Source: Terriglobia bacterium (lineage in GTDB: Bacteria > Acidobacteriota > Terriglobia > Bryobacterales > UBA6623). Taken from it: a stretch of DNA of 64,000 bases. The stretch covers positions 152,228 to 216,227 of the forward strand of contig VXMF01000030.1 in assembly GCA_009841225.1 (NCBI GenBank), given 5' to 3'. Below, piece after piece: positions 17,987-26,145 of the stretch. Under the pieces are notes generated by a model. That model was not told the origin of the DNA. It worked only from the letters and a program-made list of their open reading frames with translations, and did not search any database. The translations under genes were made by a program, and so were the position numbers. Positions within the stretch are counted from its first letter, which is position 1, and each line of letters starts with the position of its first letter.

Positions 17987-18580
17987 TATGGCGCGATCGC
18001 TCGGCGGGATCACACGTGCAAACAGCCACTCGGAGGGCCGCGACGCCGGACCAACGGCACGGTGGCGCGGGTGGGAATCGTAACCACGAATAAAGGTTTT
18101 GCAGGCCCTTTTGGGGATTGGTCTATCTTGCTCATTTCAAATGGTTTAGAATTGATCGAACGAAGGCTGCAGACCATATTGGGACCAAGTTGTACACAGG
18201 GATCTGCAACTGCAGACACCTTGGCATCGATTCGTTTTGGGTGTTTCGTCTGTAGATCCTGTACACCTCGGTGATCGCTCGGTCGAGCCGATCTCAGGAC
18301 AGCGCGAGCTTTGCATCCTGTTCCGGAATCTCCGTCGCACCGGTATCAAGATAGGTGCCCTTGCTTGTATTCCGAAACCTCGAATCACCCCGCTCTCGCG
18401 ATCGTCACGGGATTTCCTGCGTCACACCCAGCGCTCCAGTTCCTTGCGCTGCTCGTCTGAGATCGTCGGGACCACTCGTGTGTGGTGATTTGGCATGACC
18501 GCCCTTCCTTGCTTGGAATGACGGAATCACAGCCCGAGTCTACTGGTCAAGAACTTCTGGAGTGGAGCACTAGCAGGGAA
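17987..18580. other. Gene-poor stretch with IS630 scrap
   Basis: Apart from the short transposase remnant at 18422-18496, about 600 bp here show no ORF that I can support. ORFs of 60-80 codons on both strands lack ribosome-binding sites and plausible protein character. Base composition is less GC-rich around 18080-18250, which fits decayed or foreign DNA next to the HipBA module. Confidence 0.5.
18422..18496 (-). pseudogene. IS630-family transposase N-terminal remnant
   Basis: On the minus strand an ATG at 18496 opens a 24-codon frame ending at TGA (18422-18424). It includes the segment VVPTISDEQRKELERWV, which resembles the N-terminal helix-turn-helix of IS630-family transposases, where a similar 'LSDEERAELERL' stretch is usual. 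The frame is cut immediately afterwards and I cannot follow homology further. No terminal inverted repeats were found. It is probably a relic of an old insertion beside the toxin-antitoxin genes. Confidence 0.4.
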
Positions 18581-19840
18581 TCAACTGCCGCGTCGTGCCG
18601 CCTTGAGGTCGTCGTGCTCGAAGGCGGAGGCCATGCGGTCAATCTCGGCGGAGGTCAGACCGAGCGCGGCTGCCTCGTTTCGCCATTGCGCGACGCCTTG
18701 TGCCACTTCCCCTGCGATGCGCTGGGTTTCTCCCGGTTCCAGCTCGAAATACGACGACACCTCCAGCGCGCGGTCAAGTGAGGCCGTCGTATCGTCAAGG
18801 TCGATGGCCGTTGAGAGCACACGCGGCTTGATTTCGGTCGGCACTGGGTTGAGGTCGTAGGCTGGAGCGAGACGCCAGCCGGACAGACCGGCATAGAGAA
18901 AGCCGTGGTTGCGCAGATGGTCGTCGGTGTTGGAGATCAGGATGCTGAAGACGATGCGCCGCCACAGGGCTTGCATGTCGGCCTCTGGCTCTGCGCCGTA
19001 TCGGCGAAGGACATCGACGAATTCGAGATAACTCCGCGTTTCGTTGTCCCGTGCGCCAAGCATACTCATTGCTGAGAGAAACGGAACGCGCGCGCCGTCT
19101 CGGCGGTCGAAGCGCCGGAGCAAGAGGACCGGCTTGTCGGCAACGGTTTCCAGTCGCCAGGACGGGACGGCAATGCCTGCCTTTGCGGCGAGCGTCAGGG
19201 CGACGGCCTCCCATAGCACCGTCTTGATTTCGTCGCTCGGGCTGGGGAACTTAGCGATTGTGAGATGCCCGTCGCGGTCGCGGACCGATGCCTTGGGCCG
19301 GGCGCCGCCGAGGGATGAGCCGGGGGCGAGAAGCAGACGCAAATCTTGGCTGGTATCGGCGTCCATTGCGAAATGCTCGGCGGCGGAAAGCAGACGGGGC
19401 AGTTCGACGAGCGGCGGAATCTTTGTTGGCCCCTGCGGCGCCAAGAACGGTCCACCTTCTTGTTCCGCAAAACGCAGCGCGCCCTGGCGGGCTTCATCGT
19501 CCACCATCAGCAGGTAGTCGATTTCCCGGAGCGTGCGCGGCGTCTCGTTCTGCGTTGCCGCACGGCGGCGCTCGGCACGGCGCATGAGCACGCGTCCCCA
19601 GCGGTCCGGCGCTGAGTCGCCAATGGCCCCGAACAGGGGCTTGTCGGATGGTGTGTGAAAGGGGCCGGGCCCGAGTGTGAGCGCCGGCTCCAGAGAGAAG
19701 CGATTAGGATTGGCGAGCCAGCCGTCGGCATATCGAAACGTGGCTCCTTCGTTGTCGCGGCGCGTGCGTGCCCAGAGCCGTCCAACGAGATGCGGCGTGC
19801 CGAGCAGGTCCACATAGACGAGAATGTTGCGATCCATCAC
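18581..19840 (-). CDS. hipA: HipA-type serine/threonine kinase toxin
   Basis: This 419-residue protein belongs to the HipA family, kinases that arrest growth by phosphorylating cellular targets (GltX for E. coli HipA). Visible elements are the N-terminal HipA region with FGAIGDSAPDRWGR (70-83), the Ser-rich P-loop GSSLGGARPK (174-183) carrying the autophosphorylation serines, the ATP-binding Lys197 in AKFPS, the catalytic NTDDHLRNH (304-312), and AYDLNP with the metal-binding Asp329. All key residues look intact. Its start overlaps the stop of the upstream antitoxin gene by 4 bp. Confidence 0.93.
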   Translation of the reverse strand: MMDRNILVYVDLLGTPHLVGRLWARTRRDNEGATFRYADGWLANPNRFSLEPALTLGPGPFHTPSDKPLFGAIGDSAPDRWGRVLMRRAERRRAATQNETPRTLREIDYLLMVDDEARQGALRFAEQEGGPFLAPQGPTKIPPLVELPRLLSAAEHFAMDADTSQDLRLLLAPGSSLGGARPKASVRDRDGHLTIAKFPSPSDEIKTVLWEAVALTLAAKAGIAVPSWRLETVADKPVLLLRRFDRRDGARVPFLSAMSMLGARDNETRSYLEFVDVLRRYGAEPEADMQALWRRIVFSILISNTDDHLRNHGFLYAGLSGWRLAPAYDLNPVPTEIKPRVLSTAIDLDDTTASLDRALEVSSYFELEPGETQRIAGEVAQGVAQWRNEAAALGLTSAEIDRMASAFEHDDLKAARRGS

Positions 19841-20178
19841 GCCTCACCTTTGCGCTTGCCGGGCCGGGGGAGTCGGATGCGTTCCGGCAGGTTTTCCTCC
19901 TCAAGTTCAAGGCCGACGGCATCATGCCGAAGGTCGGCGATGTCGGCGAGCCGGTCGATCATGCCCAGCACAAAAAGCACAGTGGCGTAGATGCCCAGCG
20001 AGACGCCGGGCTCGCCCTTCTCGACCTTGTTCAAGGTGGTGCGGCTGACGGAGGCCCGCTCGGCCAGGATCGCCACGGGGATGCGGCGGCGGCGGCGCGC
20101 ATCCCGGATATCGTGCCCCAGCTTGCGCAGGGCGCGGCCGACGGGTATCGGCACATCTGAGAATGGGTTCTTCTTCAT
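19837..20178 (-). CDS. hipB: HipB-like XRE-family antitoxin
   Basis: This 113-residue DNA-binding antitoxin has a helix-turn-helix at about residues 20-75 (IRDARRRRRIPVAILAERA, then VSRTTLNKVEKGEPGVSLG). It should neutralise HipA and autorepress the operon. The C-terminal 40 residues are basic and glutamate-rich. The promoter and palindromic operator sites directly upstream are readable. The start at 20178 lies within a purine-poor leader that contains the operator. Confidence 0.92.
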   Translation of the reverse strand: MKKNPFSDVPIPVGRALRKLGHDIRDARRRRRIPVAILAERASVSRTTLNKVEKGEPGVSLGIYATVLFVLGMIDRLADIADLRHDAVGLELEEENLPERIRLPRPGKRKGEA

Positions 20179-20179
20179 A

Positions 20180-20193
20180 TAACGTCCACGTTA
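20180..20193. promoter_or_regulatory. HipB operator O1 palindrome
   Basis: The sequence TAACGT-CC-ACGTTA is a perfect palindrome that begins 2 bp upstream of the hipB start codon, in the leader downstream of the promoter. It is the most likely HipB binding site. A partial second copy (TAACGTC half-site, with a degenerate other half) lies in the promoter spacer at 20221-20234. Confidence 0.6.
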
Positions 20194-20211
20194 GTAATCT
20201 TTACCATGCAC

Positions 20212-20240
20212 AAGATACATGATAATAGACGTTAAGTCAA
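20212..20240 (-). promoter_or_regulatory. hipBA promoter with half-operator in spacer
   Basis: On the minus strand the -35 hexamer TTGACT (20235-20240) and the -10 hexamer TATCTT (20212-20217) are separated by exactly 17 bp. The spacer begins with TAACGTC, identical to the left half of the palindrome near the hipB start. Transcription should begin near 20205. The arrangement predicts repression by HipB bound at two sites about 41 bp apart (start to start). Confidence 0.6.
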
Positions 20241-20683
20241 GTTTCCTGCCGCGTCAGGATTTAGCTAGCTAGCTGGAGGCGGGGACAGATCTCAGGCTCT
20301 TAAGTGATCGAAAAAATAGTGACTCGTGATCTTCCCAAACAGTTACGGAATGGAAGCGCGGGTGACTGTGATACAGTACTTGGGCTCAAGATGTGTTTTT
20401 GCAGAGCGCTTAAGTTGCTGATAGAAAAGGTGTTACGGAAACTATACAGCCCCTGCCATCGCACTTGGCAAGATACGCTGCCTGGCATCTGCTTGAGCGA
20501 CGCGAGCGACACCGGAACCACAATCGATACCTGTCGCTGCCGGTCCCGGAACGTGACCGATCTGGGCTCCCTCCCAGATGTCGAATCGACTCGGGTTGGA
20601 GGTGTCTCCGGATCCGAAACCATGAGGGGCGGGCCGAGGCGCATCATAGCTCTTGCTTGAACTCGCAGATTTAGGAGACCGAG
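20241..20683. other. Intergenic stretch, no supported gene
   Basis: About 440 bp between the HipBA promoter and the cupin gene. A 118-codon frame at 20304-20660 has no ribosome-binding site and no recognisable protein character. The short direct repeat gctagctagctag at about 20264-20276 is noted. The upstream part is less GC-rich than the rest of the window. Confidence 0.5.
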
Positions 20684-21049
20684 ATGATTGCCAAGAAGAG
20701 TCTTGCGGAGGGCTTTGCCGCGTTCCAGGAACCTTGGTCGCCCAGAATTGCCGGCGACATCAACGATATGCAGATCAAGCTGGTCAAGCTCGAAGGCGAG
20801 TTTGTCTGGCACAGCCATGAGGAGGAGGATGAGCTCTTTCTCGTCATCTCGGGCCGCTTGCGGATGGAATTTCGCGACCAGGAAGCGCAACTCGTCGGAC
20901 CCGGAGAGTTCATCATCGTGCCGCATGGGGTCGAACACAGGCCAGTGGCCGAGGAACCCTGTGAGGTCGTGCTTCTCGAACCCAATACGACGCTCAATAC
21001 CGGCAATGTCGAGAATGCACTAACGGTCCGAAACTTGAAGCGCATCTGA
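20684..21049 (+). CDS. Small cupin domain protein
   Basis: This 121-residue single-domain cupin has the first motif FVWHSHEEEDELFLVISGRL (residues about 41-60), containing the HxH-plus-Glu metal set, and the second motif PGEFIIVPHGVEHRP (about 74-88), with the conserved Pro-His region. Such small cupins are metal-binding beta-barrels with roles from sugar isomerases to dioxygenases or sensors; the substrate is unknown. A good ribosome-binding site (AGGAG) precedes the ATG. It is not part of an obvious operon. Confidence 0.88.
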   Translation: MIAKKSLAEGFAAFQEPWSPRIAGDINDMQIKLVKLEGEFVWHSHEEEDELFLVISGRLRMEFRDQEAQLVGPGEFIIVPHGVEHRPVAEEPCEVVLLEPNTTLNTGNVENALTVRNLKRI

Positions 21050-21163
21050 GGGCCGCCGAAGCTCTGGGAGCATATCTGCTTGCTTGCTGCCGGCGCCAGC
21101 CGCAGGGATCTCGCTCGGCTCGACGCGCTCATGTGCTCATCGCAAGACAGCTGCGCTGACCGC

Positions 21164-21718
21164 CTACGTTGGACTACCCGCGTCGTCGGCTGGATTGGCG
21201 GCATTCAGCAGGTGCAGGCCAGCATAGATCTTCGGATCGATCAGGCAGCCCTGCGCTTCCTTGCGAGGCAGCCACTCCGAAAGATCGCGCAGCGGGACCA
21301 CGTGCACGACGATGTCCTCGCCCTCCACTCCCCCGCCCTTGCCGACCTTGCTCAGATCCGACGCCAGCACGAAAGTGACCAGCTCGCTCGTCATGCCCCC
21401 GGAACTCGGGGAGATGGCCAACACCTGCAAGCGGTGGGCCCGGTAGCCCGTTTCCTCGTCCAACTCCCGATTGGCCGCGTCCAAGAGGTCCTCGCCGCGG
21501 AAGCCCTCTTCGTCCCCGACCAATCCCGCAGGCAGCTCCACCATTCGAGCTCGCACCGGGATCCGGTATTGCTCCACCAGCACGATCTCGCCCTGAGATG
21601 TCACCGGCACCAATACGGCCACGCCGGTGACGTTCACGCGCTCGACGTATTCCCATTCAGCGCACCTGACCAGACGCAGGAAGCGGCCTTCGTGGAGGCA
21701 TTCTGCTGCGTCACTCAT
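21164..21718 (-). CDS. NUDIX hydrolase, ADP-ribose pyrophosphatase-like
   Basis: The frame is open from 21772, but the ATG at 21718 overlaps the stop of the preceding pncA gene (ATGA) and is preferred, giving 184 residues. The core NUDIX motif ends as GEDLLDAANRELDEETGY, with the RELxEExG glutamates that bind Mg2+; the N-terminal part VELPAGLVGDEEGF is a slightly expanded form of the usual PAG loop of ADP-ribose pyrophosphatases. Coupling to nicotinamidase suggests a role in NAD turnover (ADP-ribose clearance), which is inference. It is last in the TrmB-GalU-PncA-NUDIX operon. Confidence 0.88.
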   Translation of the reverse strand: MSDAAECLHEGRFLRLVRCAEWEYVERVNVTGVAVLVPVTSQGEIVLVEQYRIPVRARMVELPAGLVGDEEGFRGEDLLDAANRELDEETGYRAHRLQVLAISPSSGGMTSELVTFVLASDLSKVGKGGGVEGEDIVVHVVPLRDLSEWLPRKEAQGCLIDPKIYAGLHLLNAANPADDAGSPT

Positions 21719-22341
21719 CCGATCTCTCCAACCGCTACGATTTCGACCCCTGCCGCGCGGAGTTCGTCCCACGACCGCTGCACGTCCCCGGCATTGAGAT
21801 CAATTCCGCGACAGCCCTCGGGCACCACCTTGACCTTGAAGCCAAGCGAGGCAGCATCCAGCGCGCTGAACTTGACACAGTAGTCGGTAGCCAGGCCGAG
21901 CAGGTATACAGTGCCTACATTGCGCTCGCGCAAGCGCTCGCCAAGCCCTGTCGAGCGGAGGCGGGCATTGTCGAAGAACGTGCTGTAGCTGTCGATCTCG
22001 GGGTCGGTCCCCTTCTGGACAACTTCACTGACCCGGCCCCGGTCTAGCCCTTGGTGAAACTTGGCGCCGTGCGTGCCCTGGACGCAGTGATCCGGCCACA
22101 GCACCTGGGTCATGCCGCGGAGTTGGATCGTCTCCCCCGGCCTCCGCCCGGAATGCTGCGAAGCGAAGCTCTGATGCTGCGGCGGATGCCAGTCTTGACT
22201 GGCGACGACGAATTCGAACCGTGTCGCAAGCTGGTTGGCGACTTGGACTACCTCGTCGCCGCTAGGCACCGCCAACGCCCCCCCAGGCATGAAATCGTTC
22301 TGCAGATCGACCAGGAGCAGGCAATCCATCTCGTTGGTCAC
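21715..22341 (-). CDS. pncA: Nicotinamidase/pyrazinamidase
   Basis: This 208-residue cysteine hydrolase converts nicotinamide to nicotinate for NAD salvage. The catalytic triad is visible as Asp12 (VDLQNDF), Lys110 and Cys155 (ATDYCVKFSA), with metal ligands in SQDWHPPQH (Asp50, His52, His56). The length is typical. It overlaps galU by 4 bp upstream and the NUDIX gene by 4 bp downstream, so all three should be translated from one message. Confidence 0.95.
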   Translation of the reverse strand: MTNEMDCLLLVDLQNDFMPGGALAVPSGDEVVQVANQLATRFEFVVASQDWHPPQHQSFASQHSGRRPGETIQLRGMTQVLWPDHCVQGTHGAKFHQGLDRGRVSEVVQKGTDPEIDSYSTFFDNARLRSTGLGERLRERNVGTVYLLGLATDYCVKFSALDAASLGFKVKVVPEGCRGIDLNAGDVQRSWDELRAAGVEIVAVGEIG

Positions 22342-23225
22342 TCGGCGAGGATCCGCCTCAGGTAGGTGCGCACTCGCCCGCCGTGCTCAGGATCGGCCAA
22401 TGCGAACTCGAGAAACGTCTCGAAGTAGCTGGGCATGTTGCCAATGTCGTACCGCTTCTCTTCGGGCCGGAGCTTGACGCCCATCACCTTGCCGCCCCCC
22501 TCGGCGATGGCACGGATGGCGTCCGTGATCTGGATTTCGCCCCGCTTGTCCGGCTCGACGTGGCGGATCACGTCGAAGATCCCGGGGCCGAATATGTAGC
22601 GCCCGGACACTGCCAAGCGGCTGGGAGCCATGTCCGGCATTGGCTTTTCGACCATCGTCCGGATCTGGAACACGTCGCCCTCGCCATGGGGCTCTACGAT
22701 CCCGTAGAAGCGAACGTGCGCTGGCTCGACCTCTTCCACCGCGATGACCACGTCCGCATCCTCGCGGACGAACGCGTCGGCCATCCGCTGGCAGACCATC
22801 GAATCCCCGCGCAATCCGATGATCGAATCACCCAGCGCCACAATGAACGGCTCTCTGCCCGCGAACGATTCCCCGTGCAGGATCGCGTCTCCCAGGCCAC
22901 GCTGTACGCTCTGGCGCGTATACAGGATGTTCAGGCCGAGTTTCTCAAAATCGAGCGCCAGCAGCAGATCATCCTTGCCCGCTTTGCGCAGCGATTCCAT
23001 CAGCGCCGGGTCGGTATCGAAGTGATTCTCGATCGCGGCCTTGCCGCGGCCCGTCACGAACAGCAGGTTGCGCACGCCGTTGCGCGCCAGCTCCTCGACG
23101 ACGTACTGCACGATCGGCTTGCGCGCGACCGGCAGCATCTCCTTCGGCTGCGACTTGGTGGCGGGCAGCAGCCGCGTGCCGAGGCCGGCGACCGGAACCA
23201 CGGCTCTGGAGATCGGGCAATCCAT
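22338..23225 (-). CDS. galU: UTP-glucose-1-phosphate uridylyltransferase
   Basis: The open frame extends to 23360, but that would overlap the upstream regulator gene by 110 bp. The ATG at 23225 gives the normal 295-residue GalU, beginning 20-25 residues before PVAGLGTRLLPATKSQPKEM, the nucleotide-binding signature. Further family elements are FVTGRGKAAIENHFD and VEKP. The enzyme makes UDP-glucose for glycans and exopolysaccharide. It follows the TrmB-like regulator by 25 bp and overlaps pncA by 4 bp. Confidence 0.94.
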   Translation of the reverse strand: MDCPISRAVVPVAGLGTRLLPATKSQPKEMLPVARKPIVQYVVEELARNGVRNLLFVTGRGKAAIENHFDTDPALMESLRKAGKDDLLLALDFEKLGLNILYTRQSVQRGLGDAILHGESFAGREPFIVALGDSIIGLRGDSMVCQRMADAFVREDADVVIAVEEVEPAHVRFYGIVEPHGEGDVFQIRTMVEKPMPDMAPSRLAVSGRYIFGPGIFDVIRHVEPDKRGEIQITDAIRAIAEGGGKVMGVKLRPEEKRYDIGNMPSYFETFLEFALADPEHGGRVRTYLRRILAE

Positions 23226-23250
23226 GGACGACGGCACGTCCGTCGGCGGT

Positions 23251-24081
23251 TCAGGCCCCCGCCCCGTTGCCTCGGACGGCTTCCAAGCTGGAGCTGCGGT
23301 TCCAGAAATCCACGAACAGCGTGCGCATCGCGCTTCCCAAGCTGCGGTGCTCGAAGACAAGCGCGGTGATCTTCTGGTGGCTTACTACGGGATCGTCAAG
23401 CGAGATCATGCCGCTGTGGCTGTCGAACAGCGCCAGCTTCATGGGGACATTTCGCCCTAGGCGCACCTCCGCACCGGCCTCTTCGAGCAGCTTGAGACGG
23501 TCGCGCCCTTCCGGGTCTTCGACATCGCTGAAGTCAAACAGCAGCTGGCAGGCCGTGCCCTTGTCGGCCAAGCTCCGCACGATCGGCTCGCGACCGGGGT
23601 CGACGCCATAGGGCCGCCGCGCGAACTCCAGATACTCGTTGCGGGTCTGCAGCAGCATGTTGCGGTATTCCTCGACGATCTGGCGAGTGTCGGTGATGAT
23701 GCGCAGGTAGTCGAGCGCGCTGTGGCCGTTGGAGCCGTCCCTGAAGGTCTTGGCCAGTTCGTCGCTGAGCACGGTGGCCAGCTGCTGCCGATCCTCCCAT
23801 TCGCGCAGAAAGCGCTCTCGGCGGCGGCCCAGATAGCCCTCCAGCGCCAAGCGCGGCTCGACGGCCGAGAACTGCTTGGTCTTGCCGTGCACGACGCGCA
23901 CAAAGCCCTTGTCGACAAGGCTATTGAGCACTTCGTAGATCTTGGCGCGCGGAATATTGGCTCGGCTGGCGACGTCCAAGGCCTTGAATTGCACGTGGCC
24001 TATGAGCACCAAATAGGCGTTCGACTCGTACGCGTTCAGGCCGACATCGTGCAATCGGCGCGCTTGGGCTTCCAGTTCCAC
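23251..24081 (-). CDS. TrmB-family transcriptional regulator
   Basis: This 276-residue protein has an N-terminal winged helix (GLNAYESNAYLVLIGH, then DVASRANIPRAKIYEVLNSL) typical of TrmB regulators, and a C-terminal region (about 110-265) like the TrmB effector domain. TrmB proteins are best known as archaeal sugar-responsive regulators and are scattered in bacteria. Being first in an operon with galU, pncA and a NUDIX gene, it may sense a sugar or nucleotide sugar and control that operon, which is inference. Confidence 0.85.
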   Translation of the reverse strand: MELEAQARRLHDVGLNAYESNAYLVLIGHVQFKALDVASRANIPRAKIYEVLNSLVDKGFVRVVHGKTKQFSAVEPRLALEGYLGRRRERFLREWEDRQQLATVLSDELAKTFRDGSNGHSALDYLRIITDTRQIVEEYRNMLLQTRNEYLEFARRPYGVDPGREPIVRSLADKGTACQLLFDFSDVEDPEGRDRLKLLEEAGAEVRLGRNVPMKLALFDSHSGMISLDDPVVSHQKITALVFEHRSLGSAMRTLFVDFWNRSSSLEAVRGNGAGA

Positions 24082-24129
24082 CCTATTTCGGATTATACCG
24101 AGAGCGCCCGGGCGCGACAGGCCTCCGGG

Positions 24130-25176
24130 CTAAGGTTGCTCGCCGACCTGCGGCGGGAAATAGCCGCGCCGATGGTAGACTTCAACCTCCGCTCCGGCCA
24201 AGCCTAGCTGGACATCGATCTGGCGGAAGTTCTGGTCCGAGAACGGCCGGCTCGGCACGTACCCCAGGATGTACTGGCTCTGGACGTTGCCGGCCACGTC
24301 CAGAATCGCTTGGTAAAGCGCCTGCAGCTGGGCAGCGGCATAGCCGCCCGTGCCGACCTCGTACTGGTAGTTGCCGGCATCCTGGGGCTTGGAGAGATAT
24401 CCGGAGACGTCCTTGTGGACCTTTTGCAGCGGGCGCACGACGCGGCCGCCTGTCTCGCGGGCCAGCCTGATCAAGTTGGCTTCCTCCGCCTGGTGGTAGC
24501 CCCAGCCGACCGTGCTGACGGAATAGACCGTGACCTGGTGCAGCTGCGCGGCATGCACCACTTCGTCCAGCGAGCGCTTGCTGGCGTTGTCGTGCCCGTC
24601 GCCGATCACCACCACGACCTTGCGCGGCTCGCTGGCGCCTTGATAGGGGATCGAGACCAGCTTGTCCGTGCAGGCGCGGTAGATCGCGTCGAACATGGAG
24701 CTGCCGCCACCGTGCTTGAGGCTCTCCATGCGCTCGGTGAGCGTGACGGGATCGTTGGTGAAATCCACCAGCTCGTCGACTTCGGTGTGGTAGCCGAACA
24801 GAAAGCCCTTGTTCCGGCCGCCCTCGGGCACGAGCATCCACGCCAGGTCCCCGATCGACGACTGGTAGGTCTTGTAGTAGAGCCTCGCCGTGTTGCTCAG
24901 GTCGATGACGAAGCCGACGTATAGCGGCGGCTTCTTCTCCTCTTCCACGCTCCGCGTGAAGTAGCGGATCTCAACCTGCTGCCCGTCCTCCCAGACCGTG
25001 AAGTCGGCCTTGTTGAGATCGGCGATGAAGCGGCCTTCGGAGTCGGTCACGGTCACTGGCAGGTTGACAACGTTGACCTCGACGCGGATCGTAGCGTCCT
25101 CGCTCTCGGTCTGCGCAGGGGCTTGCGCGACCAAGCCGAGCAGCGCCGCCAAGCACAGAAAGGCACGAAGGCTCAT
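24130..25176 (-). CDS. VWA-domain protein, Acidobacterial VWFA-related type
   Basis: This 348-residue exported protein has a signal peptide (ending near APAQ), an N-terminal beta segment with VNLPVTVTDSEGRFI and DFTVWEDGQQ, typical of the 'VWFA-related Acidobacterial' family, and a von Willebrand A domain (about 83-300). The MIDAS motif is altered: DLSNT instead of DxSxS, although the Thr/Asp positions GGGSSMFDAI and VIGDGHDN are kept. These proteins are abundant in Acidobacteriota and have no assigned role. Divergent from uppS. Confidence 0.85.
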   Translation of the reverse strand: MSLRAFLCLAALLGLVAQAPAQTESEDATIRVEVNVVNLPVTVTDSEGRFIADLNKADFTVWEDGQQVEIRYFTRSVEEEKKPPLYVGFVIDLSNTARLYYKTYQSSIGDLAWMLVPEGGRNKGFLFGYHTEVDELVDFTNDPVTLTERMESLKHGGGSSMFDAIYRACTDKLVSIPYQGASEPRKVVVVIGDGHDNASKRSLDEVVHAAQLHQVTVYSVSTVGWGYHQAEEANLIRLARETGGRVVRPLQKVHKDVSGYLSKPQDAGNYQYEVGTGGYAAAQLQALYQAILDVAGNVQSQYILGYVPSRPFSDQNFRQIDVQLGLAGAEVEVYHRRGYFPPQVGEQP

Positions 25177-25298
25177 GACGCAATCATTCTAGCCCAAACC
25201 CGTGGGTGTTAGGACTCGCGCAGCCGGTCGTAGGCTGGCCAATCTGCCAAGGCGCGAACTCGTTGCTACGATGTATCAGGATTCTGGTTTCCATATCG

Positions 25299-26135
25299 AT
25301 GCAGGACTTCCTCGACTGGGCCACGCCCGGCAGCGTGGAATGGCGCATGGCCCGGGAACTGGCCCCGGATCGCATTCCGCGGCACATCGCCGTCATCATG
25401 GATGGCAACGGCCGCTGGGCCAAACGGCGCCGACTGCCAAGGGCCGCGGGGCATAGCGCGGGCGTCAGGCCGGTGCGCGAGATCATCGAGGCGTGCTGCC
25501 GCCTCGGCGTCGAAACCCTGACGCTGTACGCGTTCTCGGCGGAGAACTGGAAGCGTCCCCAGGCCGAGATCGACACGCTGTGGGCGCTGCTGCGCAAGTA
25601 CTTGCGCCAAGAGCTGCCAGACCTGAAGGCGAACGGCGTGCGATTCCAGACGATCGGCCAGACCGATGCGCTGCCGGCATCGGTGTGCGACGAGATTGAC
25701 CGCGCCATCATGGAAACCGCGGCCAACGAGGGCATGCGGCTCAACGTCGCGCTCAATTACAGCGGGCGGGCAGAAATCGTGGAAGTCGTCAACGACCTGC
25801 TGCGCCAGTCACACCAGTGCAAGCAGCTGGTACAGGTCAGCGAGCGCGAGGTCAGCGAGCGCATGTGCACGGCTAGCGGGGGCGATCCGGACCTGCTGAT
25901 CCGCACTTCCGGCGAGTTTCGCGTCAGCAATTTCTTGCTCTGGCAAATCGCCTATTCCGAGATCTGGGTGACGGAACGCTACTGGCCGGACTTTCGCACC
26001 ACAGACCTGCTGGAGGCGCTGATGGTTTACCAAAAGCGCAACCGCCGGTTTGGCGGCCTGCCCGGCCAGGCGGAGGAGGCGGTAGCGGCAACGGTCCCTG
26101 CCAGCAACGGCAAGCTGCTGGCGGTGAACGAGTGA
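25299..26135 (+). CDS. uppS: Isoprenyl transferase (undecaprenyl diphosphate synthase)
   Basis: The ATG at 25299 gives 278 residues; an upstream extension to 25206 lacks family similarity. It carries the cis-prenyltransferase signatures HIAVIMDGNGRWA with the catalytic Asp at about residue 34, TLYAFSAENWKRP, and the C-terminal PDLLIRTSGEFRVSNFLLWQ segment with the Arg residues that bind pyrophosphate. It makes the lipid carrier for peptidoglycan and glycans from FPP and IPP. It is followed after 10 bp by cdsA, a common bacterial pairing. Confidence 0.96.
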   Translation: MQDFLDWATPGSVEWRMARELAPDRIPRHIAVIMDGNGRWAKRRRLPRAAGHSAGVRPVREIIEACCRLGVETLTLYAFSAENWKRPQAEIDTLWALLRKYLRQELPDLKANGVRFQTIGQTDALPASVCDEIDRAIMETAANEGMRLNVALNYSGRAEIVEVVNDLLRQSHQCKQLVQVSEREVSERMCTASGGDPDLLIRTSGEFRVSNFLLWQIAYSEIWVTERYWPDFRTTDLLEALMVYQKRNRRFGGLPGQAEEAVAATVPASNGKLLAVNE

Positions 26136-26145
26136 GGCTGGGCGC

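Noticed and set aside
20304..20660. 118-codon plus-strand ORF between HipBA and the cupin gene
   Set aside because: No ribosome-binding site, no recognisable segments and high Cys/Arg content; treated as intergenic.
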